From: Terriglobales bacterium
GTDB lineage: Bacteria > Acidobacteriota > Terriglobia > Terriglobales > Acidobacteriaceae
Length of the DNA stretch: 64,000 bases
Assembly: GCA_035937135.1 (NCBI GenBank)
Contig: DASYVL010000040.1
Coordinates: forward strand, 1-64,000
Direction of reading: 5' to 3'
Both the position numbers and the translations under genes were made by a program. Below, one piece after another: positions 27,246-35,615 of this stretch. A model generated the notes under the pieces. It saw nothing but the letters and a program-made list of their open reading frames with translations. It was not told the origin of the DNA and did no database searches. Position 1 is the first letter of the stretch; the number at the start of each line of letters is the position of its first letter.

Positions 27246-27536
27246 GTGGTGATCGCCCATCTCACACTCGAGCTGCGGCTGGAAGCGGCGCACTCCCTCA
27301 AAGACAAGCGGCAATTGCTGCGCAGCCTTAAGGACGGGTTGCGCAAGCACTTCAACGTCTCGGTGGCGGAGATCGACGAAGGCCCGCTGTGGCAGCGGGC
27401 GACGGTGGCGGTGGTGGGCGTTTCCGGCTCGCGCGATTATCTGGAGGGCCTGATGCAGGGCGTGGAGCGCGCCGCCGTGAAGATCGCCAACAACTGCGGG
27501 GCGGATGTGACGGACAGCTTTGTGGATTACATCTGA
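27246..27536 (+). CDS. DUF503 (YlxP-like) protein
   Basis: A 96-residue protein of the DUF503 family, which typically lies between infB and rbfA, as here. It contains the typical EAAHSLKDKRQLLRSLKDGLRKHFNVSVAE and ends with the DSFVDYI strand. The fold is ferredoxin-like; a role in ribosome or translation biology is inferred from context only. Start GTG 27246, with a second GTG at 27249. Its TGA is part of the first unit of a heptamer array. Confidence 0.9.
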   Translation: MVIAHLTLELRLEAAHSLKDKRQLLRSLKDGLRKHFNVSVAEIDEGPLWQRATVAVVGVSGSRDYLEGLMQGVERAAVKIANNCGADVTDSFVDYI

Positions 27537-27713
27537 ATGCAAGAGGCACAATGCAAACCCAAGGTCCTTCGACTCGGGTTTTCCGCGCGGTGAAGAAGTC
27601 GCGCGGGAGCCCTCCCTCGCTCAGGATGACGGCTTCGGGTGGGAGTGCTGGAGGAGGGTAGGGGTCCTTCGACGCGCCGCGTCGCGTTCGCTCGCGGCTT
27701 GCTCAGGATGACA
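27534..27713. repeat. AAAATGC heptamers and two CTTCG/CAGGATGAC elements
   Basis: TGAATGC, AAGAGGC, ACAATGC (27534-27554) lead into a spacer element that starts AAGGTCCTTCGACTCGG and ends CGCTCAGGATGAC (27561-27632); a second, shorter one follows (27661-27713). Together they fill the DUF503-rbfA gap of 226 bp apart from a GA-rich run before rbfA. Confidence 0.8.
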
Positions 27714-27762
27714 AGCGAAGAGAAGAAGGAAGAGAAGTAATGGGTAAGAGGGAAAGGAAAAC

Positions 27763-28146
27763 GTGCCGGAGCATCGTGGCCGCGAGTATCACCGGGAGCG
27801 CCTGCGCGAGGCGCTGCGGGAGGAGATCTGGGCGCTGCTGGAGGGCGAGCTGCGGGACCCGCGCATCGGCCTGGCCAGCGTGAACGACGTGCTGCTGGCG
27901 CCCAACGGGAAGTCGGTGGATGTCCTGATCGCGGTGGAGGGCGATGAGGAGGAAGCGCGCCAGACCATGGAAGGGCTGAACGCGGCGACCGGGTTCATCC
28001 GCTACCAGATCGGGGAGCGGCTGCGGCTGCGGCGTTCGCCGGAGCTGGTCTTCCGGCTGGACCGCTCGGGCGGGTACCAGGCGCGGGTGGAGGAACTGCT
28101 AAAGCGGGTGGAGAAGAGGAAGAAGCGGGCGGAGAAGAAGAAGTAG
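27763..28146 (+). CDS. rbfA: Ribosome-binding factor A
   Basis: RbfA helps mature the 16S rRNA 5' end and acts in cold adaptation. The 127-residue product contains the KH-like core: LREEIWALLEGELRDPRIGLASVNDVLLAPNGKSVDVLIAVEG ... IRYQIGERLRLRRSPELVFRLDRS. The C-terminal KRKKRAEKKK tail is basic. GTG start. It closes the rimP-nusA-infB operon; no truB follows. Confidence 0.95.
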   Translation: MPEHRGREYHRERLREALREEIWALLEGELRDPRIGLASVNDVLLAPNGKSVDVLIAVEGDEEEARQTMEGLNAATGFIRYQIGERLRLRRSPELVFRLDRSGGYQARVEELLKRVEKRKKRAEKKK

Positions 28147-28164
28147 GGGCGTCGCGACTCGCGC

Positions 28165-28226
28165 TCCTTCGCCCATCGCCCGCCGCGGCGGGCTCCGGGC
28201 TCGATCGCGCTCGCTCGAGATGACCA
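28165..28226. repeat. Divergent CTTCG...GATGACC spacer element
   Basis: A degenerate copy of the CTTCG/CAGGATGAC family that ends CGAGATGACC, with a central CCGCCGCGGCGGG palindrome. It lies 19 bp after rbfA. Confidence 0.6.
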
Positions 28227-28229
28227 GGG

Positions 28230-28389
28230 CAAAGTCAAACGCAAGGTCCTTCGTTCGCCGCGGCGAACTCAGGATGACAGGGCTGCTGCATAGGGAGAAC
28301 TCCCTGGCTGGCGTGTCTACGGTGCGGTCGATGTAGGGGTCCTTCGACTCGGCCGTCGCGTGCGCTCCGGCCTCGCTCAGGATGACAGG
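28230..28389. repeat. Composite spacer repeat, copy A (about 160 bp)
   Basis: Starts with CAAAGTCAAACGCAAGGTC, holds a short CTTCG...CAGGATGACAGGGC element, a linker with CTACGGTGCGGTCGATGTAGG, and a long CTTCG...CAGGATGACA element. Copies B (31539-31703) and C (43954-44104) have the same parts in the same order. It fills the gap before the glycosyltransferase gene. Confidence 0.8.
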
Positions 28390-28455
28390 CAAAGTCACCA
28401 CACAGTCCTGGGTGTCCCGCGATGCCTGCCGGCTTCCTGCTAAACTCAGGCGCTT

Positions 28456-30060
28456 ATGGATGACCGAAGAGCGGCGCGGGTGGAGATGCTGACGGTCGCC
28501 GGCTTCTGCGCTTTCCTTTTCTTCTTCGGGCTGGGAAGCTTCGGCCTAGTGGGCCCGGACGAGCCGCGCTACGCGCAGGTGGCGCGCGAGATGCTCGCCC
28601 GCCACGAGTTCACCACCCCCATCCTCTACGGCCAGCCCTGGCTGGAGAAGCCCGTCCTCTACTACTGGCGGGCCATGCTGGCCTTCGAGTTGTTCGGAGT
28701 GAAGGACTGGGTGGCGCGGCTGCCTTCGGCGACCTTCGCCACCGCCATGGTGGCCATCCTCTACTTCCACATGCGGCGCTTCCGCGCCGGGGCGCAACTG
28801 AACGCGGCGCTGATCACAGCCTCGGCGGCGGCGGTGATCGGATTTGCCCGCGGGGCCTCGACCGACATCCAGTTGGCCGCGCCGTTCGCCGTCGGCATGC
28901 TGGGATGGATTGCCTGGCACGAGACCGGGAGAAAGTTCTGGCTGGTGGACTTCTACTTTTTCATGGCCATCGGCACGCTGGCCAAAGGCCCGGTGGCGCC
29001 GGCACTGGCAGGGATGATTATCGTGGTCCTTGCCGCGGCGCGTCGCGACTGGCGCCTGGTGCTGCGGACGCTGTGGATCCCCGGCATCCTGCTCTACGCC
29101 ATCGTCGTGCTGCCTTGGTACATCAGCGTCTATCTCGACAATCCAGACTTCTTCCGTGTCTTCTTCGTGGAGCACAACCTGGAGCGCTACACCAGCAACA
29201 TGTTCCGCCATCCCCAGCCCTTCTGGTACTACCTGCCGGTATTGCTGCTGGGCTTGGCGCCGTGGACGGTGCTGGCGGGCGCCGCCTTCGTGGACGCGGT
29301 GCGTCGCTGGCGCGAGCGGTTGAGCAATCCGCAGGAGGCGGAGAACAGCTTCCTGGTCTTCCTGACGGTGTGGGCCGTGGTGCCCATCGTGTTCTTCTCC
29401 CTCTCGGGCGCGAAGCTGCCAGGGTACATCCTGCCCTCCATGCCGGCGTGGACGCTGCTGACCGCCGACTATCTACACCGGCGGCGCGAGGAGCGCGGGT
29501 CGCTGGCGCTGGTGGTCCTGCATTGTGCCTGGGTGGCGGTGATCGTGCTGGCGGGGTTGCTGCTTCCGGCCCACGTGTTGGGCGGGGTGGAGAGCATCAC
29601 GGCACAAGCGTGGCTGATCGCGGCTAGCGTCGCGCTGCTCACGTTCTTTGCCATGCTGGCCACGCTGCGGCGCAAAGGACTGGCGATGGCGCGCTTCGTC
29701 ACCCTGGCGCCGGTGATCGTCCTGGTGGCGTTCATCCTGCGAGTGGCGGCGCCGGCCATGGATATGAAGTACTCTGCCCGGCCGCTGGCGGCGGAGATTG
29801 TCGCGCTGGAGTCGAAGCCGGGAGAGCTGGCGGTGTTCGAGGCCCCGCGAGATGTGGAGTACGGCCTGGCTTTCTATCGTAACCAGGTCATCCGGCGGTA
29901 TGAGCGCGGGGAGATTCCCGCCGCCGATCACATGGTGATTGCTCCCGAGGGCGCGCGCGCTAAGTTGGAGCGGATGGTGCCGGGGAGAAGGGTGTCGCGC
30001 GTGGGCGGGTTCCCGGCGCGGAGGCTGGAGTATTTTTGGGTATCGCAGATGGGGCATTGA
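28456..30060 (+). CDS. GT83/PMT-type membrane glycosyltransferase (ArnT-like)
   Basis: A 534-residue polytopic protein resembling ArnT-type transferases, which move sugars such as aminoarabinose from undecaprenyl phosphate onto lipid A or other acceptors at the outer face of the inner membrane. It has a DE motif in the first loop (LVGPDEPRYAQVAREML), then YGQPWLEKPVLYYW and about 11-12 hydrophobic segments, and a soluble C-terminal domain from about 430. The acceptor and sugar are unknown, and no arn operon is nearby. ATG 28456; TAAACT at 28441-28446 is a possible -10 box. Confidence 0.85.
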   Translation: MDDRRAARVEMLTVAGFCAFLFFFGLGSFGLVGPDEPRYAQVAREMLARHEFTTPILYGQPWLEKPVLYYWRAMLAFELFGVKDWVARLPSATFATAMVAILYFHMRRFRAGAQLNAALITASAAAVIGFARGASTDIQLAAPFAVGMLGWIAWHETGRKFWLVDFYFFMAIGTLAKGPVAPALAGMIIVVLAAARRDWRLVLRTLWIPGILLYAIVVLPWYISVYLDNPDFFRVFFVEHNLERYTSNMFRHPQPFWYYLPVLLLGLAPWTVLAGAAFVDAVRRWRERLSNPQEAENSFLVFLTVWAVVPIVFFSLSGAKLPGYILPSMPAWTLLTADYLHRRREERGSLALVVLHCAWVAVIVLAGLLLPAHVLGGVESITAQAWLIAASVALLTFFAMLATLRRKGLAMARFVTLAPVIVLVAFILRVAAPAMDMKYSARPLAAEIVALESKPGELAVFEAPRDVEYGLAFYRNQVIRRYERGEIPAADHMVIAPEGARAKLERMVPGRRVSRVGGFPARRLEYFWVSQMGH

Positions 30061-30067
30061 GCTCCAA

Positions 30068-30291
30068 TACAAAATGCAAAGTGAGAATTCCCTAGAGCGC
30101 TCGTAGAGGATGGGCGGGGGTAGGGGTCCTTCGACTCGCCGCGGTCTCCGCTCCGCGGAAACCGTGGCTCGCTCAGGATGACAGGCGAAAGGCAAACGCA
30201 AGATCCTTCGCTCGGCGGCCTGGCTCAGGATGACAATCGCTCCGGCATCCATGGGGGGCCGCACGGGCGAGGACGCCCGTGCCACACAGGC
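30068..30291. repeat. Spacer repeats after the glycosyltransferase gene
   Basis: An ACAAAATGCAAAGTG heptamer remnant, a CTTCG...CAGGATGACA element with an inner CCGCGG hairpin (30124-30184), a second short element (30200-30236), and the hairpin GCACGGGCG-AGGA-CGCCCGTGC with flank CACACAGG (30261-30290). Bases 30292-30448 show no gene; TAGACT occurs at 30358. Confidence 0.75.
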
Positions 30292-30448
30292 GGTGGGAGG
30301 GTTGACGTTCGTGGTGCTGACTGGCGGCGGGGCTTTGCGCGTTGCGGCAGGGCTCGTCTAGACTCGGCGTTTGCGACCTAAGGCCGCCACGTCACCTTCA
30401 TCTCGCAGGATGGGCCGGGCTGAGCCGGCCCTCAGGGAGCCTCCGGCA

Positions 30449-31405
30449 GTGGAGATCCTCGACCTAAGACACTTCCGGTCCGCCGACCTCCGTCCGCTCA
30501 TGGAGGAGGAGAGCGCGGTGTGGTCGAAGGAACTCGACTGGGACTACGGGCCCTCGGCGGAGATGATCCTGCGCTACCTGGATGCGCGCATCCTGCCAGG
30601 CTACGCGGCGGTGGAGCAGGGAAGCCTCGCGGGCTACACCTTCTTCGTTTACGAGGGCAGCAAGGGGATCATCGGCGACCTGTTCGTGCGCCCCCGAGCG
30701 GAGGAGAACGGTGGCGGAGAGTCCCTAGGCGAGCGGCTGCTGGGCCACGTGATCGAAACCCTACAGAACTCCCCTGGCATCCATCGCATCGAGGCGCAAC
30801 TGCTGCCGCATCCCGCCGGATCGCTGGCGCGTCCCTTCACGCAGGGAGGATTCCTGCGCCATCCGCGGCTGTTCATGAATCTGGCGCTGAGCAAGGCGAG
30901 GGACTGGGCCAGCCCGGGGCGGCCCAAGGCGGCGGAGATCGAGATCCGGCCGTGGGCGGATGCGGACTTTCACGGCGCGGCCGCGGTGATCATTGCCGCC
31001 TATCGCGACCACGTGGATGCGGACATCAACGACCAGTACCGCACCATGAGCGGCTCGCTGCGCTTCCTGAACAACATCGTGCGCTTCCCCGGATGCGGCG
31101 TGTTCGATCCTGGGTCGTCGCGGGTGGCCGTGCACAAGCCGTCGAAGAGCGCGGTGGGGCTGATCCTGTGCTCGCGGGTGAAGGAGGGCGTGGGGCACGT
31201 GACCCAGGTGTGCGTCGTCCCCGAGCACCGCGGCGTGGGGACGGGGGAGGCGCTGGTCGCCGCCTCGGCGGCGAACCTGGAGAGCCGCGGCTTCCAGACG
31301 CTCTCGCTTACCGTCACGGAAGCAAACAAGCGCGCCGTCGAGCTCTACCGGCGGCTGAAGTTCGAGCAGGCGAAGGTGTTCGACGCGTTCGTGTGGGAAG
31401 GGTGA
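30449..31405 (+). CDS. Protein with two GNAT acetyltransferase domains
   Basis: GNAT enzymes acetylate small molecules or protein N termini using acetyl-CoA. Two GNAT-like halves are seen: residues about 1-145 (with LAGYTFFVYEGSKGIIGDLFV) and about 165-318, where the acetyl-CoA-binding loop VCVVPEHRGVGTGEALV (Q/RxxGxG/A type) and the ending NKRAVELYRRLKF are clear. The first half lacks a good loop and may be structural. GTG 30449 is chosen because GGGAG lies 9 bases before it; TTG 30371 and ATG 30410 are in frame. Substrate unknown. Confidence 0.75.
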   Translation: MEILDLRHFRSADLRPLMEEESAVWSKELDWDYGPSAEMILRYLDARILPGYAAVEQGSLAGYTFFVYEGSKGIIGDLFVRPRAEENGGGESLGERLLGHVIETLQNSPGIHRIEAQLLPHPAGSLARPFTQGGFLRHPRLFMNLALSKARDWASPGRPKAAEIEIRPWADADFHGAAAVIIAAYRDHVDADINDQYRTMSGSLRFLNNIVRFPGCGVFDPGSSRVAVHKPSKSAVGLILCSRVKEGVGHVTQVCVVPEHRGVGTGEALVAASAANLESRGFQTLSLTVTEANKRAVELYRRLKFEQAKVFDAFVWEG

Positions 31406-31757
31406 TGGGAAGGGGAAAAGGGAAAACCTAGCTCCTTCGCTACGCTCAGGATTTCGCCTGCCGGCTCAGACGCCGGCAAGGCGGCTCAACTTCGACTCGG
31501 CCGTCGCGTGCGCTCCGGCCTCGCTCAGGATGACAGTCAAAGTCAAACGCAAGGTCCTTCGCCCGCTACAGCGGGCTCAGGATGACAGGGCCGCTGCGCA
31601 GGGAGATGACCTGACGGGCGTTTCTACGGTGCGGGCGATGTAGGGGGCCTTCGACTCGGCCGTCGTCCGCCTCGGCGGACTCCGGCCTCGCTCAGGATGA
31701 CAGTCAAAGTCAAACGCAAGGTCCTTCGCTCGCTAACGCGGGCTCAGGATGACAGGG
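31404..31757. repeat. Spacer repeat cluster, with composite copy B
   Basis: GGGAAAA-type heptamers overlap the GNAT stop (31404-31428), then a CTTCG element with an inner GCCGGC hairpin (31430-31536), composite copy B (31539-31703), and another GTCAAACGCAAGG plus short CTTCG...CAGGATGACAGGGC element (31709-31757). No gene is visible in this 396-bp gap. Confidence 0.8.
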
Positions 31758-31801
31758 CTACCTTGGGTGGAGGTCCGCCGGAGTCAGCGGCAGAGTCGGC
31801 G

Positions 31802-31984
31802 TCAGCGGCGCAGCAGGTACATGAACCAGCCGGCGGCCAGGACTCCCACGACAAAGGTGAAGAAGCAGCGGACGCCGTAGCGGATCATCTCCGGCCGGGT
31901 GTCCTTCTGGGTGATGCCGAAGACGACGGAAGCGAAGAGGGAGAAGACCAGGGCGGCGGAGAAGTGGGAGAGTTCGAGGGTCAT
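31802..31984 (-). CDS. Small two-helix membrane protein
   Basis: A 60-residue protein with two hydrophobic segments (FSAALVFSLFASVVFGI and FFTFVVGVLAAGWFMYLL) separated by a charged TQKDTRPEMIRYG loop. No family is recognised with certainty. Its ATG overlaps the stop of the next gene upstream by 4 bp (TCAT on the plus strand), so it is the second gene of a two-gene operon and probably works with that protein in the membrane. Confidence 0.75.
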   Translation of the reverse strand: MTLELSHFSAALVFSLFASVVFGITQKDTRPEMIRYGVRCFFTFVVGVLAAGWFMYLLRR

Positions 31985-32406
31985 GATTTCTTCCCGATGG
32001 CGATGTCGTAGGCGTCCACCGCGGAGATGACGTTGAGCAGCCCGGCGACGATGATGAACTTGGTGCCGTAGTCGGCGGTGGCCAGGTTGATGGAGCCGTG
32101 GCCCCAGTCGAAGGCGCGGGTCAACAGGTAAAGGCCACCAGCGCCCAGGTCGCCGACGAAGCCCAGCACGTCCAGGATGTCGCCGAAGTTGGCCGAGTAC
32201 ACCTTGCCCTGCATCAGCAGGCCCATCACAAACATGCAAGTGACGGAGGCCGCGAGCAGAATGCCGCGTCCCCAGCGCTTTTGCAGGAAGTGTCCGCCGC
32301 CGGGGACCAGCCAGCCGACGAGCGGCGTCACCACTGCCATCAGAGTCAGCGGATAGTGCTTCTCTTCGGGGTTCGCGGTATTGGCGTGCCCAGCAGTTTC
32401 AGCCAT
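31981..32406 (-). CDS. Small membrane protein, DUF6677-like (tentative)
   Basis: A 141-residue protein with a hydrophilic N terminus and about four hydrophobic segments, including LMAVVTPLVGWLVPGGGHFLQKRWGRGILL, where PGGGHF.Q is a motif of small TM2-like membrane proteins; the middle (DLGAGGLYLLTRAF) is Gly-rich. A resemblance to DUF6677 is from memory and unverified. Function unknown. ATG 32406. Confidence 0.7.
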   Translation of the reverse strand: MAETAGHANTANPEEKHYPLTLMAVVTPLVGWLVPGGGHFLQKRWGRGILLAASVTCMFVMGLLMQGKVYSANFGDILDVLGFVGDLGAGGLYLLTRAFDWGHGSINLATADYGTKFIIVAGLLNVISAVDAYDIAIGKKS

Positions 32407-32416
32407 CTCTTCTGTC

Positions 32417-32476
32417 GCCCGCTAAAGCGGGCTGAAACATCATAACCTTGATTCTACCCACGGCTTACGCCGTGGG
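32417..32476. repeat. Two spacer hairpins upstream of the DUF6677-like gene
   Basis: GCCCGCT-AA-AGCGGGC (32417-32432) and CCCACGGC-TTAC-GCCGTGGG (32457-32476) are perfect stems. They lie between two minus-strand genes. The 'CTAAAG' loop type recurs at 57582. Confidence 0.65.
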
Positions 32477-32518
32477 CTGTACATTCTCCCGCCGCTTCGC
32501 GGCTGCGCCACACGATCC

Positions 32519-33697
32519 TCAGATGACAACAAGGTCGCGCTGGACGCGGCCCGTGACTTCGGCGGCGCCGGAGCGCACCAGCATGTTGATCTCGCTGCGC
32601 ACGCCGAACTCCGGCAGGTAGATGCCGGGTTCGATGGAGAAGCAGGTGTTGGGAATGATCTGGCGCTCGTCCTTGGTCTCGAGACCGTCCATGTTGGCGC
32701 CGTTGCCGTGCACGGTGACGCCGATAGAGTGGCCGGTGCGATGCGTGAAGTACTGGCCGTAGCCGGCGGCGACGATGGTATCGCGGGTGGCCTTGTCCAC
32801 CTGCCAGCCGGCGAGCTTCTGGCCGGCGGAAATGGCGGATTGGACGGCGTGGATGCCGGCATCGCGGGCGTCGCGCACGATCTTGAAGATCTCCTGGTGG
32901 CGCGCGCTGGGCGCGCCCACGCTGCCGACCCAGGTAATGTCGTAGAAAACGGCGTCGGGCACCGCCTGCTTGGCCCAGATGTCGAGCAGCACGAAGTCGC
33001 CTTCGCGGATGGGAGCGGTGCGCGCCGCGGTGGGCTCGTAGTGCGGGTCGCCGCTGTTGGCGTTCACGCCCACGATGGGAGCGTCTTCGGTGACCAGCTT
33101 CTCGCGGGCGAAGGCTTCCATGATCCACTGCTGGATCTCGAACTCATGGGTGCCGCCCTTGCGCACGCGGCGTCCGATCTCCTGGAAGGCCGCTTCGGTG
33201 ATGCGGTCCACGATCTCGCCGGCGGCGAAGTGAGTCTTGATCTGCGCCTCCGTCCACGCGGCTTCGAACTGCGAGACCAGGTCGCCTGAACTCACGATCT
33301 CCTTGCCGAAGCTGCGGATGAGCTCGACCGTGCCGGCGTCCACCAGGCCGAGGTAGGGGACCAGATTGTTGGGCGAGTACTGCATGGCGATGCGGGTGTA
33401 GGGGGCGAGCATCTGCTTGAGCCCGTCCCAAAGCTCCTGCCAGGCCGAGTACAGGTGCTGAGAGCCGGGGAGCGAATCCAGATGATGGGGCTCGATGCGA
33501 TGCATCAGCTTCGAGGGCTCGCCCTGGGCCGGGATCAGATAGAACCAGCGGCGGGTGACCATCTGCGTCTCCGGCAGCCCCAGCACGTGGTAGGCGATGA
33601 GGTCGCGGTGATGGTGGTCGTAGAAGAGCCAGGCGTCGAACTTCTGCTGGCGGAGCGCGGCTTGGATGGCGGAGAGGTCCATAGGGTAAACATTCAT
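32519..33697 (-). CDS. Aminopeptidase P family (M24) metallopeptidase
   Basis: Members cleave Xaa-Pro bonds or related peptides with two metal ions. The 392-residue protein has an N-terminal creatinase-like domain (1 to about 165) and the pita-bread catalytic domain with all five ligands in order: D in FVLLDIWAK, D in FYDITWVG, H in HRTGHSIG, E in FSIEPGIY and E in VRSEINM. Specificity is inferred from family. An alternative start is 33682. It is next to a POT peptide transporter, suggesting use of imported Pro-peptides. Confidence 0.9.
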   Translation of the reverse strand: MNVYPMDLSAIQAALRQQKFDAWLFYDHHHRDLIAYHVLGLPETQMVTRRWFYLIPAQGEPSKLMHRIEPHHLDSLPGSQHLYSAWQELWDGLKQMLAPYTRIAMQYSPNNLVPYLGLVDAGTVELIRSFGKEIVSSGDLVSQFEAAWTEAQIKTHFAAGEIVDRITEAAFQEIGRRVRKGGTHEFEIQQWIMEAFAREKLVTEDAPIVGVNANSGDPHYEPTAARTAPIREGDFVLLDIWAKQAVPDAVFYDITWVGSVGAPSARHQEIFKIVRDARDAGIHAVQSAISAGQKLAGWQVDKATRDTIVAAGYGQYFTHRTGHSIGVTVHGNGANMDGLETKDERQIIPNTCFSIEPGIYLPEFGVRSEINMLVRSGAAEVTGRVQRDLVVI

Positions 33698-33701
33698 TTA
33701 A

Positions 33702-33730
33702 CCACAGAGGACGCGGAGGCGCACAGGGCG
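33702..33730. repeat. Nonamer-like array (CACAGAGGA type)
   Basis: CCACAGAGGA, CGCGGAGG and CGCACAGGG, a degenerate 9-bp array 4 bp upstream of the M24 start. Same family as 18351, 35575 and 36346. Confidence 0.5.
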
Positions 33731-33749
33731 CCGGCCTCGCCGCGGTCTA

Positions 33750-35171
33750 TCAGGGCACGCCGGGAGTGGTGGCGGGCAAGGGGCGGCCGGGCAGCACAAC
33801 GCGGTCGTAGATCCAGAGCAACAGCGCGGTCACTAGTCCTACGCCGGTGATGACCCACCAGGCATGCGCCGGTTCGTGTCCGACTTCGCCAAAGTGCTGG
33901 AAGACCTTTCCGCCCATCCATCCGCCAAGCAGCGAGCCGATGCCGATGGGCAGGAAGGCGAAGCCCATGTAGGTGCCCTGCTGGCCTTCGGGGGCGAGGC
34001 GGGAGATGTAGTCGTAGTAGCGGGGCGCCTGGATGATCTCGCCGAGCGCGAGCACGAAGAGCGAGAGGACTGCGCCCCAGATCGTCGGGCGCAGCGTGAG
34101 GATGAGCCAGGCGAGAGAGGTGATCACGGTGCCCAGGATGATGGCCTGGAACGCCGGAATCTTGCGGGTCAGAAAACTCATCGCGAGGGTAAGGCAGATG
34201 ACGGCCAGGCCGTCGGTGATGAGGATAAGCTCGACGTCGGCCTTGGGGTTGATGTAGGCGTGGATGTAGCCCGGCAAGCTGATGTACTGCTGCCAGAAGA
34301 CGATCCAGTACCCGGTAAAGATGAGCAGAAACCACATGAAGCGGCTGATGCCGGCGAGCACCAGCACGCCTAGTCCCAGCCAGATCCACCAGGGAACGAT
34401 GAACCACTCCAAGCCGGGAAAGAACGAGATCACGCGGAGCAGGAGGGCGATCCCCAGCACGGGCAGGACCAGGCGGGCCTTGCCCACGACGACGCAGAAG
34501 TTGCGCGCCACCTCGGCGATGGAGGGTGGAGGCGCGTCGCCGACTTTGCGCGGCTCGCGAAAGAAGAACAGCACCACGAAGAACATGAGGAAGACGCTGA
34601 GCGCGGCGACACGATAGACGTTCTCCACGCCCAGATGGCGATGGGCCCAGGAGGCGACGTAGGGGCCGGCGGCGCCGCCGATGTTCACCATGGTGTAGTA
34701 GATGGAAAATCCGATGGAGCGCACGTTCTCCTTGGAAGCGCGCGCCGTGGTGCCGACCACGCAGGGTTTCACCATGGAGACGCCCAGCGCGGGCAGGATG
34801 AGGATGAATCCCACGAACAGGCCCAGCGGCACGGCGTTGCGCACGGGCGCCAGCCAGGGCGCGCCGATGGAGCCGATGAGGAAGTAGGCGGCGGCCAAAA
34901 TGAGGTAGGCCATGGAGAGGGCGCGGCGGAAGCCTAGGCGGTCGGCGATCGCGCCCCCGAAGATGGCCAGGAACCAGACCATGCCGCCGAATAGGCCGGT
35001 GAGTGTCCCGGTCTGCTCGGTGGAGAAATTCAGCTTCTCCTGTAAATAGAGGGCGAGCGAAGCAAAGGCGCCGTAGTAAGAGAGGCGCTCGAAGATCTCG
35101 GTGAGATTGGCGACCCAGAAGGGACGCTCAAAGCCGGTGCGGATGTCGTTGAGACGTTCCGAGAAGCTCAA
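33750..35171 (-). CDS. POT/PTR2-family peptide transporter
   Basis: Proton-coupled oligopeptide transporters import di- and tripeptides. The 473-residue protein has about 12-14 hydrophobic segments and the POT signature in TM1, NLTEIFERLSYYG, matching the ExxER(F)xYYG motif with Leu in place of Phe. A further charged loop RKVGDAPPP follows TM6. The TTG start at 35171 is supported by AGGAG six bases upstream. Together with the M24 and OPT genes it suggests peptide uptake. Confidence 0.85.
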   Translation of the reverse strand: MSFSERLNDIRTGFERPFWVANLTEIFERLSYYGAFASLALYLQEKLNFSTEQTGTLTGLFGGMVWFLAIFGGAIADRLGFRRALSMAYLILAAAYFLIGSIGAPWLAPVRNAVPLGLFVGFILILPALGVSMVKPCVVGTTARASKENVRSIGFSIYYTMVNIGGAAGPYVASWAHRHLGVENVYRVAALSVFLMFFVVLFFFREPRKVGDAPPPSIAEVARNFCVVVGKARLVLPVLGIALLLRVISFFPGLEWFIVPWWIWLGLGVLVLAGISRFMWFLLIFTGYWIVFWQQYISLPGYIHAYINPKADVELILITDGLAVICLTLAMSFLTRKIPAFQAIILGTVITSLAWLILTLRPTIWGAVLSLFVLALGEIIQAPRYYDYISRLAPEGQQGTYMGFAFLPIGIGSLLGGWMGGKVFQHFGEVGHEPAHAWWVITGVGLVTALLLWIYDRVVLPGRPLPATTPGVP

Positions 35172-35269
35172 GCGGTTCTCCTGAGTACCGAGTTGCGAGG
35201 ATCAAGTTGCGAGTCGGCGAAAAGCAGGTTCCTCGTCGCCCGCCGCGGCGGGCTCCTCGGAACGACAAT

Positions 35270-35566
35270 TCACGGCAGCGCGGCGGCAATCCGCTCCGCA
35301 ATCGCAGAGGCGGAGAATCCCGAAACGCGCACCACTTTGTTCCGGCTGGTATGGCCGGCGGCTATGGTAACGGAGGAACGCGGGAGGCGCAAAACCTCGG
35401 CTAGGAACTCGATGCAAGCGTCGTTGGCGCGGCCCTCGGTGGGCGGGGCGGTGAGGGAGAGCTTGAAGGCATCGCCCAGCACACCGGTGATGGCGTTCTT
35501 GCGGGCGCGCGGGTGGACGCGGACGGCGAAGGTGGCACCGGCGGTGGTGTCGTTTACCGGAATCAT
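35270..35566 (-). CDS. DUF167 (YggU-like) protein
   Basis: A 98-residue protein of the small DUF167 family. FAVRVHPRARKNAITG and LTAPPTEGRANDACIEFLAEVL carry the typical RV.P.A.K..I and PPV.GKAN motifs. Function is not established. The usual neighbours are yggS and yggT genes, and a yggS homologue is indeed the next gene. ATG 35566. Confidence 0.9.
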   Translation of the reverse strand: MIPVNDTTAGATFAVRVHPRARKNAITGVLGDAFKLSLTAPPTEGRANDACIEFLAEVLRLPRSSVTIAAGHTSRNKVVRVSGFSASAIAERIAAALP

Positions 35567-35574
35567 TGGCTCAC

Positions 35575-35598
35575 CACGGAGTCACGGAGACACGGAGA
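35575..35598 (+). repeat. Octamer array (CACGGAGA) between yggS and DUF167 genes
   Basis: CACGGAGT, CACGGAGA, CACGGAGA in exact 8-bp register, 8 bp upstream of the DUF167 start. This is a spacer word also found at 36346. Confidence 0.7.
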
Positions 35599-35615
35599 GG
35601 ATCGGGAGCTCGGAA

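Noticed and set aside
24381-27551. Long open frame of 1056 codons on the minus strand opposite infB
   Set aside because: It is the antisense shadow of infB in GC-rich DNA; low-complexity His/Arg-rich product and no known domain. The same holds for other long antisense frames opposite nusA, guaB, rpsC and the OPT gene.
27561-27713. Insertion sequence remnant
   Set aside because: No transposase homology, no clear terminal inverted repeats with target duplication. Treated as a short spacer repeat.
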